Below, piece after piece: positions 1 to 7,335 of a stretch of 26,297 nt of DNA (position 1 is its first letter; every line of letters starts with the position of its first letter). Source of the DNA: Clostridiales bacterium. GTDB taxonomy: Bacteria > Bacillota > Clostridia > Oscillospirales > Oscillospiraceae. The notes beneath the pieces were generated by a model. It did not search any database. It worked only from the letters and a program-made list of their open reading frames with translations, and was not told where the DNA came from. The position numbers were made by a program, and so were the translations under genes. Location: NCBI GenBank assembly GCA_018374635.1, contig JAHAEW010000043.1, positions 1-26,297 of the forward strand, given 5' to 3'.

Positions 1-1
1 A

Positions 2-85
2 GTTGAGCGTTACCTGAAGCGCCAGACCAAAACCTCTCTTCAGCGGCGGAAATCTTCCCCCAATATGGGTACGCACCTCTGCTGA
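2..85 (+). CDS. possible 3' end of an unrecognised gene running off the left edge
   Basis: A reading frame is open from the first bases of the window and stops at TGA 83-85, giving 27 residues ending in NMGTHLC and rich in Arg, Lys and Gln. I do not recognise the family. The only support for a real gene is the rho-independent terminator on the same strand 44 bases downstream, which implies that some + strand transcript ends here. It could equally be non-coding sequence between genes. Confidence 0.25.
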   Translation, partial: VERYLKRQTKTSLQRRKSSPNMGTHLC

Positions 86-128
86 CGCTGGTCCCTCTTC
101 TCCGCCGGGGGCGCACTGAGGGGGTGGT

Positions 129-170
129 CCGGAGGGGGAATCATCCCTGTTCCCCCTCCGGCGTTTTCTT
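129..170 (+). terminator. rho-independent terminator
   Basis: Perfect 12-bp stem CCGGAGGGGGAA (129-140) with TTCCCCCTCCGG (150-161), a 9-base loop, and a T-rich run 164-170. It would end a + strand transcript entering from the left of the window. Confidence 0.75.
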
Positions 171-173
171 TCC

Positions 174-203
174 CCCCTCTTTCTTTTTGAAAAGAAAGAG
201 GGG
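174..203. repeat. perfect 14-bp inverted repeat, 2-base loop
   Basis: CCCCTCTTTCTTTT (174-187) pairs exactly with AAAAGAAAGAGGGG (190-203) around TG. It lies between two terminators that point towards each other. With A/T in the inner arms and GGGG/CCCC outside it could fold in DNA or RNA. I see no second copy in the window, so whether it is a dispersed repeat is unknown. Confidence 0.6.
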
Positions 204-243
204 TTTCCGCCGAACAGGCGCGCCCTTTATCGGAAACAGACAT

Positions 244-284
244 AAAAACCCCCGGGGCACGGAAGATCCTCCGCACCCCGGGGG
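244..284 (-). terminator. terminator of ychF
   Basis: Stem CCCCCGGGG (249-257) with CCCCGGGGG (276-284), plus an inner CGGA/TCCG pairing. On the - strand it is followed by TTTTT (244-248). It lies 18 bases beyond the ychF stop. T-runs on both sides suggest it could work in both directions. Confidence 0.85.
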
Positions 285-301
285 CTGCTTGCTTTTTTCG
301 A

Positions 302-1393
302 TTACACGTTGAAGCGGAAGAGGACGATGTCGCCGTCGTGCATGACGTACTCCTTGCCCTCGGAGCGGACCAGTCCCTTCTCCTTGGCGGCGGTCATGGA
401 GCCGTTGGCCTTCAGGTCCTCAAAGGCCACCACTTCGGCGCGGATAAAGCCCCGCTCGAAGTCGGTGTGGATCTTACCGGCCGCCTGGGGGGCCTTGGTG
501 CCGTTGGTGATGGTCCAGGCGCGGCACTCATCCTCGCCGGCGGTGAGGAAGGAGATGAGGCCAAGCAGGGTGTAGCTGGCTTTGATGAGCCGGTCCAGGC
601 CGGATTCCTGGATGCCCAGGTCCTCCAGGAACATGGCCTTCTCCTCCCCGTCCAGCTCGGCGATCTCGGCCTCCAGCTTGGCGCACACGGGGATGACCTG
701 GGCACCCTCCTTGGCGGCGATCTCCTCCACCTGCTGGTAGTAGGGGACGTTCTGGTAGTCGGCAAAGCCGTCCTCATCCAGGTTGGCGGCATAGATGATG
801 GGCTTGAGGGAGAGCAGCTCGCTGGTGGCGATGATGGCGGCGTCCTCCTCGTCGCATGAAAAGGAGCGGGCGGAGTTGCCGTCGTTCATCCAGTCCCGCA
901 GGGCGGTGAAGAGCTCCACCTCGTGGAGAAATTTCTTGTCGCTCTTGGCGGCCTTCTGGGCCTTGTCGATGCGCCGCTCCACCATCTCCACGTCGGCCAT
1001 GATGAGCTCGATGTCGATGATGCCGATGTCGCGGACGGGGTCGGTGGAGCCCTCCACGTGGATGACGTTCTCGTCGTCAAAACAGCGCACCACATGGACG
1101 ATGGCGTTGGTCTCCCGGATGTTGGCCAGGAACTTGTTGCCCAGGCCCTCGCCCCGGGAGGCGCCCTTCACGAGGCCGGCGATGTCCACAAACTCAATGA
1201 CGGCAGGGGTGGTCTTCTTGGGCTTGTAGAAGTCTGAGAGCCAGTCCAGCCGTGCGTCGGGCACGGCCACCACGCCCACGTTGGGGTCAATGGTGCAGAA
1301 GGGATAGTTGGCGCTCTCCGCGCCGGCGTTGGTGATGGCGTTGAAGAGGGTCGATTTTCCCACGTTGGGGAGACCCACGATGCCGAGCTTCAT
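302..1393 (-). CDS. ychF: YchF, redox-regulated ATPase of the Obg/YchF family
   Basis: 363 residues, the usual YchF length. The N-terminal P-loop is GLPNVGKST. The base-recognition motif is N-L-D-E in place of the NKxD of GTPases, which is the mark of ATP preference in this family. The C-terminus (roughly residues 275-363) has the TGS-type domain with the conserved G-x-E-C-R-A-W region. YchF proteins bind ribosomes and hydrolyse ATP, and are linked to translation and oxidative-stress responses in other bacteria. I take ATG 1391-1393 (MKLGIVGLPN), because AAAGGAC lies upstream and the family starts there. An 11-residue upstream extension is not supported. It is monocistronic, with its own sigma-A promoter and terminator. 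Confidence 0.96.
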   Translation of the reverse strand: MKLGIVGLPNVGKSTLFNAITNAGAESANYPFCTIDPNVGVVAVPDARLDWLSDFYKPKKTTPAVIEFVDIAGLVKGASRGEGLGNKFLANIRETNAIVHVVRCFDDENVIHVEGSTDPVRDIGIIDIELIMADVEMVERRIDKAQKAAKSDKKFLHEVELFTALRDWMNDGNSARSFSCDEEDAAIIATSELLSLKPIIYAANLDEDGFADYQNVPYYQQVEEIAAKEGAQVIPVCAKLEAEIAELDGEEKAMFLEDLGIQESGLDRLIKASYTLLGLISFLTAGEDECRAWTITNGTKAPQAAGKIHTDFERGFIRAEVVAFEDLKANGSMTAAKEKGLVRSEGKEYVMHDGDIVLFRFNV

Positions 1394-1438
1394 ATCAAAG
1401 ACGTCCTTTCGGTGTGAAAATACCAAATTAGCCTATCC

Positions 1439-1467
1439 ATTATACTGGATACCGGGGCAAAACACAA
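1439..1467 (-). promoter_or_regulatory. sigma-A promoter of ychF
   Basis: On the - strand, TTGTGT (1462-1467), a 17-base spacer and a perfect TATAAT (1439-1444), about 45 bases upstream of the ychF ATG. Confidence 0.75.
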
Positions 1468-1477
1468 GGCTGCGTGC

Positions 1478-1513
1478 AAAAAAGGCCCCCGGCTCTCTCA
1501 AAGAGCCGGGGGC
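1478..1513 (-). terminator. terminator of the small membrane protein gene
   Basis: 12-bp stem GCCCCCGGCTCT (1485-1496) with AGAGCCGGGGGC (1502-1513), loop CTCAA, and a T-run on the - strand (1478-1484). It separates the 1525-1839 gene from the ychF promoter. Confidence 0.88.
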
Positions 1514-1524
1514 TGCCGAATCCC

Positions 1525-1839
1525 TTACAGCAGGCACCACACCACCGTGTAGATCACAAAATACAGGATGGGCGGCAGGAGGATCAAAAGCGAGGAGACA
1601 AGGGGCAGGCTGGAAAAGTCCCGCTTTGGCTTGGGGTCCATAGAGGCGGTCATGGAGGGAGCACGTGTGTGATAACCCAAACTGCTCACTGCATGCTCTC
1701 CGCCCAAACAGCAGAGGATCTCCACCAGCAGGATGATGGCCACAAAGATCTGCATAGGCCAGTGCTTCACGGTTCCGTAAATGGCAAAGAGTGCAAAGAG
1801 GACATAGTAGACAATATATCCGATGGTCCGTTTACGCAC
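1525..1839 (-). CDS. small membrane protein of unknown function
   Basis: 104 residues. Three hydrophobic stretches are visible: about residues 6-22 (TIGYIVYYVLFALFAIY), 27-45 (MQIFVAIILLVEILCCLGG) and 80-103 at the C-terminus. A polar, Lys/Arg-containing segment separates the second from the third. I do not recognise the family. I chose GTG 1837-1839 because AAGGAGG sits 8 bases upstream. The frame stays open to a TTG at 1873-1875, but that start has no ribosome-binding site. It has its own promoter and terminator, so it is transcribed alone. Confidence 0.75.
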   Translation of the reverse strand: MRKRTIGYIVYYVLFALFAIYGTVKHWPMQIFVAIILLVEILCCLGGEHAVSSLGYHTRAPSMTASMDPKPKRDFSSLPLVSSLLILLPPILYFVIYTVVWCLL

Positions 1840-1935
1840 AAGGGCCACCTCCTTGGGCCGATATTCGCAGGGCAAAAGGATGGTTTTGCGGCAGAATATC
1901 TCAGGGATGCATGGGAAGTCTCCTTCTTTTGCTCC

Positions 1936-1964
1936 ATTTTATCATATAGGGCTGCCCATGTAAA
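1936..1964 (-). promoter_or_regulatory. sigma-A promoter of the 1525-1839 gene
   Basis: On the - strand, TTTACA (1959-1964), 17-base spacer, TAAAAT (1936-1941). The -35 box lies in the T-rich tail of the terminator of the upstream ABC operon. Leader of about 90 bases. Confidence 0.65.
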
Positions 1965-1994
1965 TAAAAATCCGGCCCCCAAAACGGGGGCCGG
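1961..1994 (-). terminator. terminator of the marR-ABC operon
   Basis: 9-bp stem CCGGCCCCC (1972-1980) with GGGGGCCGG (1986-1994), loop AAAAC, followed on the - strand by ATTTTTATTTA. It lies 13 bases after the stop of the second ABC gene. Confidence 0.88.
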
Positions 1995-2007
1995 AGGGGA
2001 TGCGTGC

Positions 2008-4182
2008 TCAGGAGAGCTGGAACTGTCCGGTGTAGAGCTGGTAGTAGCGTCCCTTCTGCTCCAGAAGCTCCTCGTGGGAGCCCTTCTCCTCGATCTCGCC
2101 GTGCTCGATGACCACGATGCAGTCGGAGTTGCGCACGGTGGAGAGGCGGTGGGCGATGACGAAGACGGTGCGGCCCTCCATCAGGGCGTCCATACCCTGG
2201 GCGATGAGGGCCTCGGTCCGGGTGTCGATGGAGGAGGTGGCCTCGTCCAGGATCATGACCGGGGGATCGGCCACCGCCGCCCGGGCAATGGCCAGCAGCT
2301 GCCGCTGACCCTGGCTCAGGTTGCCGCCGTCGCCGGTGACAAAGGTATTGTACCCGTCGGGCAGGCGGCGGATGAAGGAGTGGGCGTTGGCGATCTTGGC
2401 GGCCTCGATGCACTCCTCGTCGGTGGCGTCCAGCCGGCCGTAGCGGATGTTGTCCATGATGGTGCCGGTGAAGAGGTGGGTGTCCTGGAGCACCGCGCCC
2501 AGGGCGTGGCGGAGATCGTCCTTCCGGATGGACTGGACGTTGATGCCGTCAAAGGTGATCATGCCGCCCTCGATCTCGTAAAAGCGGTTGATGAGGTTGG
2601 TGATGGTGGTCTTGCCCGCGCCGGTGGAGCCCACAAAGGCGATCTTCTGGCCGGGATTGGCGTAGACGTTGATCTTTTTCAGGATGCGCTTTCCGGGCAC
2701 ATAGGAGAAGTCCACATCGGTGAAGCGGACCGCGCCCTTGAGCTCGGTGAGGTAGTAGTCCTCGCCGGGCACATTGCGCACCGCGCCCCGGATGAGATGG
2801 AGGGTGGACTTTCCGTTGGGATCGGCGTATTTCCAGGCCCAGCCGTGGGCGGAGAGCAGGGACAGGTCCGAGATGGGGGTAAGGGCCCCGTCGGCCTCCA
2901 CCCGGACCCAGAGGTTCTCCTCCGAATCCTGATGCGGGGACAGGAGCTTGAGCCCCTCCCCCGCCCGGACAGCCTGCCCCAGCTCGATGAGAGCGTCCCC
3001 CTCCCGCAGTACGGGGACCAGGGACATGGCGGCGGTGCGGGGGGTCTTCCAGGCCCAGGCGTGGGGCCGGCCGGAGCCGGTGTGGGCAGAGAGGGTGCCG
3101 TTGGCGTCCTTCTCGGCCGGGACCAGGGTGACCACGCCCTGGTCCTCCTCGGGCTGGGTGTCCATGGCGTCAAAGATGCGCTCGGCGCCCGCCAGGGCGG
3201 ATAGGATGGTGGTCAGCTGCTGGGAGATCTGGCTCAGAGGCTGGCCCACCTGACGGCAGTAGCCCAGATACAGGGTAAAGGAGCCCAGCTTGAACCCGGC
3301 CAGCAGGGAGAGTACGCCGCCGAAAGCGGCGGTCAGGGCATAGCCCACGTTCATGATGTTCATGGAGATGGGCATGACTGCGGTGGAATAGAAGCTGGCG
3401 TTGGTAGCCGCATCCCGGTAGGTCTCATTGAGGCCCTGGAACTGCTCCTTGGCCTGCTCCTCATGGGTAAAGGCCTTGACCACCTTGAGGCCCTCAATCA
3501 TCTCCTGGATGTTGCCGTTGACATCGCCCAGGGCATCCTGCTGCTTCTTGTAATACCGGCGGCTGCGTCCGCCGAAGACCTTGAAGACCAGGAAGGTGGA
3601 GCCCAGAGTCAGAACAGATACCAGGAAGAGCAGAGGGCTCACCACCAGCATGACCACCACGATGCCCACGAACATGATAGCGCTGGAGACCAGGGAGACC
3701 AGACTCTGCTCCAGAGCCATCTGGACATAGTCGGCGTCGTTGGTGAAGCGGCTCATGAGCTCGCCGTGGGTGTGCTTGTCGAAGTAGGACAGCGGAAGGG
3801 TCTGGAGGTGGTCAAAGAGGTCTTTGCGCAGGCGGTTGGTGCCCCGCTGGGCCAGCTGGACCATGATGGCCGACTGAGCGTAGACCGCCACCACGCCCAC
3901 CAGATAGATGCCAACCAGCTTGAGGATATCCACAAGGAGGTCCATGGGGCCGGTATAGCCGCCGTAGGCGATGTTGTTGATGATGATGAGGTTGATGAAG
4001 GTGGAGCCGCCAATGTTGGTGCCTACCGAGAGCAGCAGGCACACCAGCACCAGAAAAAGAGGCCACTTCCGCTTGGTAAGGTAGCCCAGCAGGCGGGAGA
4101 CCGTCCGCTTCAGGTCCTTGGGCTTTTCAAAGCCGCCGTGGGCTCCCGGGCCCCGCCGGGGCGCGCCGTGTGTATTGGCCAT
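2008..4182 (-). CDS. ABC exporter half-transporter, catalytic partner, with large insert before the ATPase domain
   Basis: 724 residues: six-helix membrane domain (about 35-335), then an ATPase domain (about 482-724). Visible motifs are Walker A GSTGAGKT (518-525), Q-loop Gln566, signature LSQGQ (622-626), Walker B with catalytic Glu647, and switch His678. All catalytic residues are intact. The LSQGQ signature departs from LSGGQ, as expected for the subunit whose signature faces the partner's degenerate site in heterodimeric exporters. Residues about 345-480 are an insert where the family normally has a short linker; it carries two copies of SAH...WAWK. The ATG overlaps the stop of the upstream ABC gene by one base, so the pair is translationally coupled. 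Function is inferred as drug, lipid or peptide export; the substrate cannot be read. Confidence 0.93.
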   Translation of the reverse strand: MANTHGAPRRGPGAHGGFEKPKDLKRTVSRLLGYLTKRKWPLFLVLVCLLLSVGTNIGGSTFINLIIINNIAYGGYTGPMDLLVDILKLVGIYLVGVVAVYAQSAIMVQLAQRGTNRLRKDLFDHLQTLPLSYFDKHTHGELMSRFTNDADYVQMALEQSLVSLVSSAIMFVGIVVVMLVVSPLLFLVSVLTLGSTFLVFKVFGGRSRRYYKKQQDALGDVNGNIQEMIEGLKVVKAFTHEEQAKEQFQGLNETYRDAATNASFYSTAVMPISMNIMNVGYALTAAFGGVLSLLAGFKLGSFTLYLGYCRQVGQPLSQISQQLTTILSALAGAERIFDAMDTQPEEDQGVVTLVPAEKDANGTLSAHTGSGRPHAWAWKTPRTAAMSLVPVLREGDALIELGQAVRAGEGLKLLSPHQDSEENLWVRVEADGALTPISDLSLLSAHGWAWKYADPNGKSTLHLIRGAVRNVPGEDYYLTELKGAVRFTDVDFSYVPGKRILKKINVYANPGQKIAFVGSTGAGKTTITNLINRFYEIEGGMITFDGINVQSIRKDDLRHALGAVLQDTHLFTGTIMDNIRYGRLDATDEECIEAAKIANAHSFIRRLPDGYNTFVTGDGGNLSQGQRQLLAIARAAVADPPVMILDEATSSIDTRTEALIAQGMDALMEGRTVFVIAHRLSTVRNSDCIVVIEHGEIEEKGSHEELLEQKGRYYQLYTGQFQLS

Positions 4183-5972
4183 TACTCCTTCACTCCTTCC
4201 TGCTGAGACTGATAGATCTCCTGATAGATCTGGTTCGTGGCCATGAGCTCCTCATGGGTGCCGATACCGTTGATCCGGCCGTCGTCCAGGACCAGGATCC
4301 GGTCGGCATACTGCACCGAGGAGATGCGCTGGGCAATGATGATCACGGTGGTGCCCGCCAGGTTTTCCTTAAAGGAGGCACGGATGAGACCCTCGGTGGC
4401 CGAGTCCACGGCAGAGGTGGAGTCGTCCAGGATCAGGATGGAGGGATGGCGCAGCATGGCCCGGGCAATACACAGCCGCTGCTTCTGACCGCCCGAGACG
4501 TTGGTGCCGCCCTGGTCCAGCATGGTGTCAAATTTGTCGGGCAGGTTCATGACAAAGTCGTAGGCCTGGGCATTCTTGGCGGCCTGGATCATTTCCTCCT
4601 CGGTGGCATCCGGGCGGCCCCACAGGAGATTTTCCCGGATGGTGCCTGAGAAGAGCACATTTTTCTGGAGCACCATGCCGATCCGGGCGCGCAGCTCGTC
4701 CAGGGGATACTCCCGCACGTCCACACCGTCCACCAGCACTGCGCCCTCGGTCACATCGTAGAAGCGGGGGATCAGGTTGACCAGAGAGGACTTGCCGGTG
4801 CCGGTGCCGCCCACGATGGCCAGGAATTCCCCGGGCTTGACCAGGAAGTTCAGATCCTCCAGCACATCGTCGCCGGAACCCTGGGCCTGATACTTGAAGG
4901 AGACGTGCCGGAACTCCACCTCGCCCCGGGGAGCCTCCAGATAGAGGTCCCGCTCCTCCGCCTTGGGCGCATGGCCCGCGGGCAGAGGCCGCCGGGCGCC
5001 GTCCTGGATGGAGGGCTTGGTCTCCAGCACCTCGTCGATGCGCCGGGCGCAGGCAATGGCGCGGGAGAGCTGGAGCAGGCTCATGGAGAGCATCATGACG
5101 CTCATCAGGATCTGGAAGATGTAGGTGATAAAGGAGCTCAGGTCGCCGATGAGCATGGAGCCGCCCATGACCTGGCCGCCGCCGATGTAGAGGACCGCGG
5201 TGGTGGCCGCGTTCATGCTCAGGGTCATGATGGGCAGGATGAGGACCACGGTCATATCCACCTTCATGGTGGCGGCCGTCAGCTCGTCGTTGGATTTCTT
5301 GAACTTGGCCTTCTCATGGACCTGCCGCACAAAGGCCTTGACCACCCGGATGGCCACCAGGTTTTCCTGGGTGGTGTTGTTGAGGGCGTCGATGCGCCGC
5401 TGCATACGGTCAAAGAGCTTGCTGCATGTGCGCATGAGCAGGCCGATGGCCAGCGCCATGAGTGGGATGATGACCGCCATGACCAGGGTGAGCTGGGCGT
5501 TGATGGTGATGGCCACCGCCAGAGCGGCCACCAGCATGACCACGGCCCGCACCAGCATCCGCAGCGCCATGGCCACCATCATCTGAATGGCGTTCACGTC
5601 ATTCGTGGTGCGGGTGATGAGGGAGGCCGAGGAGAAGCGGTCGATGTCGGCAAAGGAAAATTCCTGGATCTGGTTGAAGAGGCTCCGGCGCAGGTTGGCG
5701 CCAAAGCCCTGGGCGCTGATCGCGGCGAATTTGGCGCAGAACATGCCGCAGGTCATGCTGAACATGGCCAGGAGCAGCATACCCAGGCCGGTCTGAAGGA
5801 TGTAGGCCAGATCCTGATTGACAATGCCCACATCCACGATGGCGGCCATGAGCCGGGGGAGGGCCAGTTCACAGGCCACCTCCAGAATCGCCATCAGCGG
5901 GGTGAGTATGGCGTATTTTTTGTACTCACCCAGGTATGGAAGCAGTTTTCGAAACATACTTTCTTGTTCCAT
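4182..5972 (-). CDS. ABC exporter half-transporter, degenerate-site partner
   Basis: 596 residues: six-helix membrane domain (about 18-310) and ATPase domain (about 350-596). Walker A is GGTGTGKS (388-395), Q-loop Gln436, signature VSGGQ (492-496). Two catalytic positions are changed. Walker B reads ILILDD, so Asp517 replaces the catalytic Glu, and the switch His is Gln548 (IIAQRIS). This is the pattern of the non-hydrolysing site in heterodimeric exporters such as TM287/288, and it matches the intact motifs of the next gene. It starts 6 bases after the marR stop with AGGAAAGG touching the ATG; an alternative ATG at 5957 is possible. Regulation is probably by the upstream MarR. Confidence 0.93.
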   Translation of the reverse strand: MEQESMFRKLLPYLGEYKKYAILTPLMAILEVACELALPRLMAAIVDVGIVNQDLAYILQTGLGMLLLAMFSMTCGMFCAKFAAISAQGFGANLRRSLFNQIQEFSFADIDRFSSASLITRTTNDVNAIQMMVAMALRMLVRAVVMLVAALAVAITINAQLTLVMAVIIPLMALAIGLLMRTCSKLFDRMQRRIDALNNTTQENLVAIRVVKAFVRQVHEKAKFKKSNDELTAATMKVDMTVVLILPIMTLSMNAATTAVLYIGGGQVMGGSMLIGDLSSFITYIFQILMSVMMLSMSLLQLSRAIACARRIDEVLETKPSIQDGARRPLPAGHAPKAEERDLYLEAPRGEVEFRHVSFKYQAQGSGDDVLEDLNFLVKPGEFLAIVGGTGTGKSSLVNLIPRFYDVTEGAVLVDGVDVREYPLDELRARIGMVLQKNVLFSGTIRENLLWGRPDATEEEMIQAAKNAQAYDFVMNLPDKFDTMLDQGGTNVSGGQKQRLCIARAMLRHPSILILDDSTSAVDSATEGLIRASFKENLAGTTVIIIAQRISSVQYADRILVLDDGRINGIGTHEELMATNQIYQEIYQSQQEGVKE

Positions 5973-5978
5973 CCTTTC

Positions 5979-6449
5979 CTAACAGAAGTCATCCGGGCCC
6001 TGAAAATCACTGCCGCGGAGGTTGCGGAGCATTCGGCGGTGGTAGCTGTTGAGCTGCTCCTGTTCCTCGGGGGAAAACCCGTCGAACATCTGCTCATCCA
6101 CCTGTCCCAGGATCGTGAAGCACTGCTCAACGGCCCGGCTCCCCTTTGGGGTGATCGCGATCCGCTTGCACCGCTGGTCCGAGGGGTCTCCCCTCTTTTC
6201 CACATATCCGCTCCGCTCCAGGGATTTGAGGGACATGGCCACGGTGGCCGGCGTAATGTGCAGGGCGTCGGCTAGTTCCTTTTGGGAGGCCAGCTTTCCC
6301 CGCCCGCTCCAGTGGCGGATCAGGAAGAGCATGGGGGGAGAGCCCAGATCCTCCAGACCGCCGGCGCTGAGCTGAGCCTGTGTCTGCTTCTGGTGGGCCC
6401 GGTGCAGGGCGTGAAACAGGATACCGGGCATTTTACAGTTGGGATTCAA
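5979..6449 (-). CDS. MarR family transcriptional regulator
   Basis: 156 residues with a winged helix-turn-helix at about 50-110: QKELADALHITPATVAMSLK as the helix-turn-helix, and a wing containing the D-x-R-D-like DPSDQRCKRI segment. I chose TTG 6447-6449 because GGAGGTGA lies 6 bases upstream; the in-frame ATG six codons later has no ribosome-binding site. It is first in a three-gene operon with the two ABC half-transporters, the common arrangement in which MarR represses its own exporter until a ligand binds. A palindrome just below the -10 box is the likely operator. Confidence 0.92.
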   Translation of the reverse strand: MNPNCKMPGILFHALHRAHQKQTQAQLSAGGLEDLGSPPMLFLIRHWSGRGKLASQKELADALHITPATVAMSLKSLERSGYVEKRGDPSDQRCKRIAITPKGSRAVEQCFTILGQVDEQMFDGFSPEEQEQLNSYHRRMLRNLRGSDFQGPDDFC

Positions 6450-6496
6450 TCGAGATCACCTCCCGTCCGGTTGAACCGCCCCAGATCATCAGCATA

Positions 6497-6507
6497 CTAA
6501 TGATTAG
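6497..6507. promoter_or_regulatory. candidate MarR operator
   Basis: Perfect 11-base palindrome CTAATGATTAG, 12 bases downstream of the -10 box of the marR-ABC promoter and therefore near the transcription start. Position and symmetry fit autorepression; binding is inferred. Confidence 0.5.
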
Positions 6508-6518
6508 GGGGCTTACTT

Positions 6519-6547
6519 ATTTTACGGATGCGCCGTCCATTTGTCAA
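6519..6547 (-). promoter_or_regulatory. sigma-A promoter of the marR-ABC operon
   Basis: On the - strand a consensus TTGACA (6542-6547), 17-base spacer and TAAAAT (6519-6524). It faces away from the lexA promoter about 65 bases off. Confidence 0.85.
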
Positions 6548-6586
6548 CCAAGAAATTGTAAAAAATTTATGACAACCAATGGACGG
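6533..6586. repeat. inverted repeat spanning the marR -35 region
   Basis: CCGTCCATT (6533-6541) and AATGGACGG (6578-6586) are exact inverted copies. Inside them TGTCA and TGACA extend the symmetry, offset by three bases. The 36-base centre is AT-rich. The left arm lies in the promoter spacer and adjoins the -35 box. It may be a second regulator site or the edge of the lexA control region. Confidence 0.5.
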
Positions 6587-6601
6587 ATGGAGCGGAGAGT
6601 T

Positions 6602-6641
6602 AGAACGAACGTTTGCATTTTGGATGTGGGTATGGTACAAT
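6602..6641 (+). promoter_or_regulatory. lexA promoter with SOS (LexA) box
   Basis: AGAACGAACGTTTG (6602-6615) matches the Gram-positive LexA site CGAAC-RNRY-GTTYG at all but the first base. It overlaps the -35 hexamer TTGCAT (6613-6618), which is followed by a 17-base spacer and TACAAT (6636-6641). Bound LexA would block polymerase, giving SOS autoregulation of the downstream genes. Confidence 0.85.
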
Positions 6642-6663
6642 AAGGCCAGACAAGGCGCTATTC

Positions 6664-6687
6664 TCTCCCCGCCGCAACGCGGGGAGA
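6664..6687 (+). other. hairpin in the lexA leader
   Basis: TCTCCCCGC (6664-6672) pairs with GCGGGGAGA (6679-6687) around CGCAAC, shortly after the predicted transcription start. No T-run follows, so it is not a standard terminator. It may stabilise the 5' end of the mRNA. Confidence 0.5.
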
Positions 6688-6714
6688 AGTTGAATTGAAC
6701 AGGAGGGACCTGCC

Positions 6715-7332
6715 ATGAAGGCGCTTTCCCCCAAGCAGCAGCAGATCTATGAATTTATCATCGCGTTTCAGGCCGAGCACGGGTATCCCCCGTCGGTGCG
6801 GGAGATCGGCGAAAAGGTGGGACTCAAGTCCCCCTCTACCGTCCACTTCCACCTCAAGGGGCTGGAGGGGGCCGGACTCATTACCAAGGCCGAGGGCAAA
6901 ACCCGGGCCATCACCGTGGTGGGCAGTCCGGTCCAGCCGGTCCTGGAGGAGCTGGACCCCCGGCCCGACCAGGTGCCGGTGGTGGGAAACGTGGCGGCCG
7001 GCACGCCGATTCTGGCCGAGGAGTGTGTGGAGGACTACCTTACCTTTGACACCGGGGGCCGCGCCGGGGAGCATTTTGCCCTGCGGGTGCGGGGAGAATC
7101 CATGCTCCGGGCGGGCATCCTCCCCGGCGACCTGGTCGTGGTCCACCGGCAGCAGGAGTGCCGCAGCGGCGAGATCGTGGTGGCCCTCTTTGAGGATGAG
7201 GCCACGGTCAAGACCCTCCGCCGGAAGGACGGAAGGACCTGGCTCATGCCGGAGAATCCGGACTATGACCCCATTGACGGCGCCTCTGCCCAGATCCTGG
7301 GGAAAGTGGTGGCTGTGGTGCGGCGGTATTGA
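6715..7332 (+). CDS. lexA: LexA, SOS response repressor
   Basis: 205 residues, the normal length. N-terminal winged helix about 1-65 (S-P-K-Q-Q-Q-I-Y start, PPSVREIGEKVGLKS recognition helices), then the S24 self-cleavage domain. The cleavage bond is Ala95-Gly96 in VAAGTP, the nucleophile Ser129 in GESM, and the general base Lys166 in TVKTL, so it should be fully cleavable. AGGAGG is 8 bases before the ATG. It is the first gene of a run of seven on the same strand and controls its own promoter through the box at 6602-6615. Confidence 0.97.
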   Translation: MKALSPKQQQIYEFIIAFQAEHGYPPSVREIGEKVGLKSPSTVHFHLKGLEGAGLITKAEGKTRAITVVGSPVQPVLEELDPRPDQVPVVGNVAAGTPILAEECVEDYLTFDTGGRAGEHFALRVRGESMLRAGILPGDLVVVHRQQECRSGEIVVALFEDEATVKTLRRKDGRTWLMPENPDYDPIDGASAQILGKVVAVVRRY

Positions 7333-7335
7333 GCC

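Noticed and set aside
1474..3204. 576-codon open frame on the + strand
   Set aside because: Runs through a terminator, a promoter and the ABC gene in antisense; no recognisable domain.
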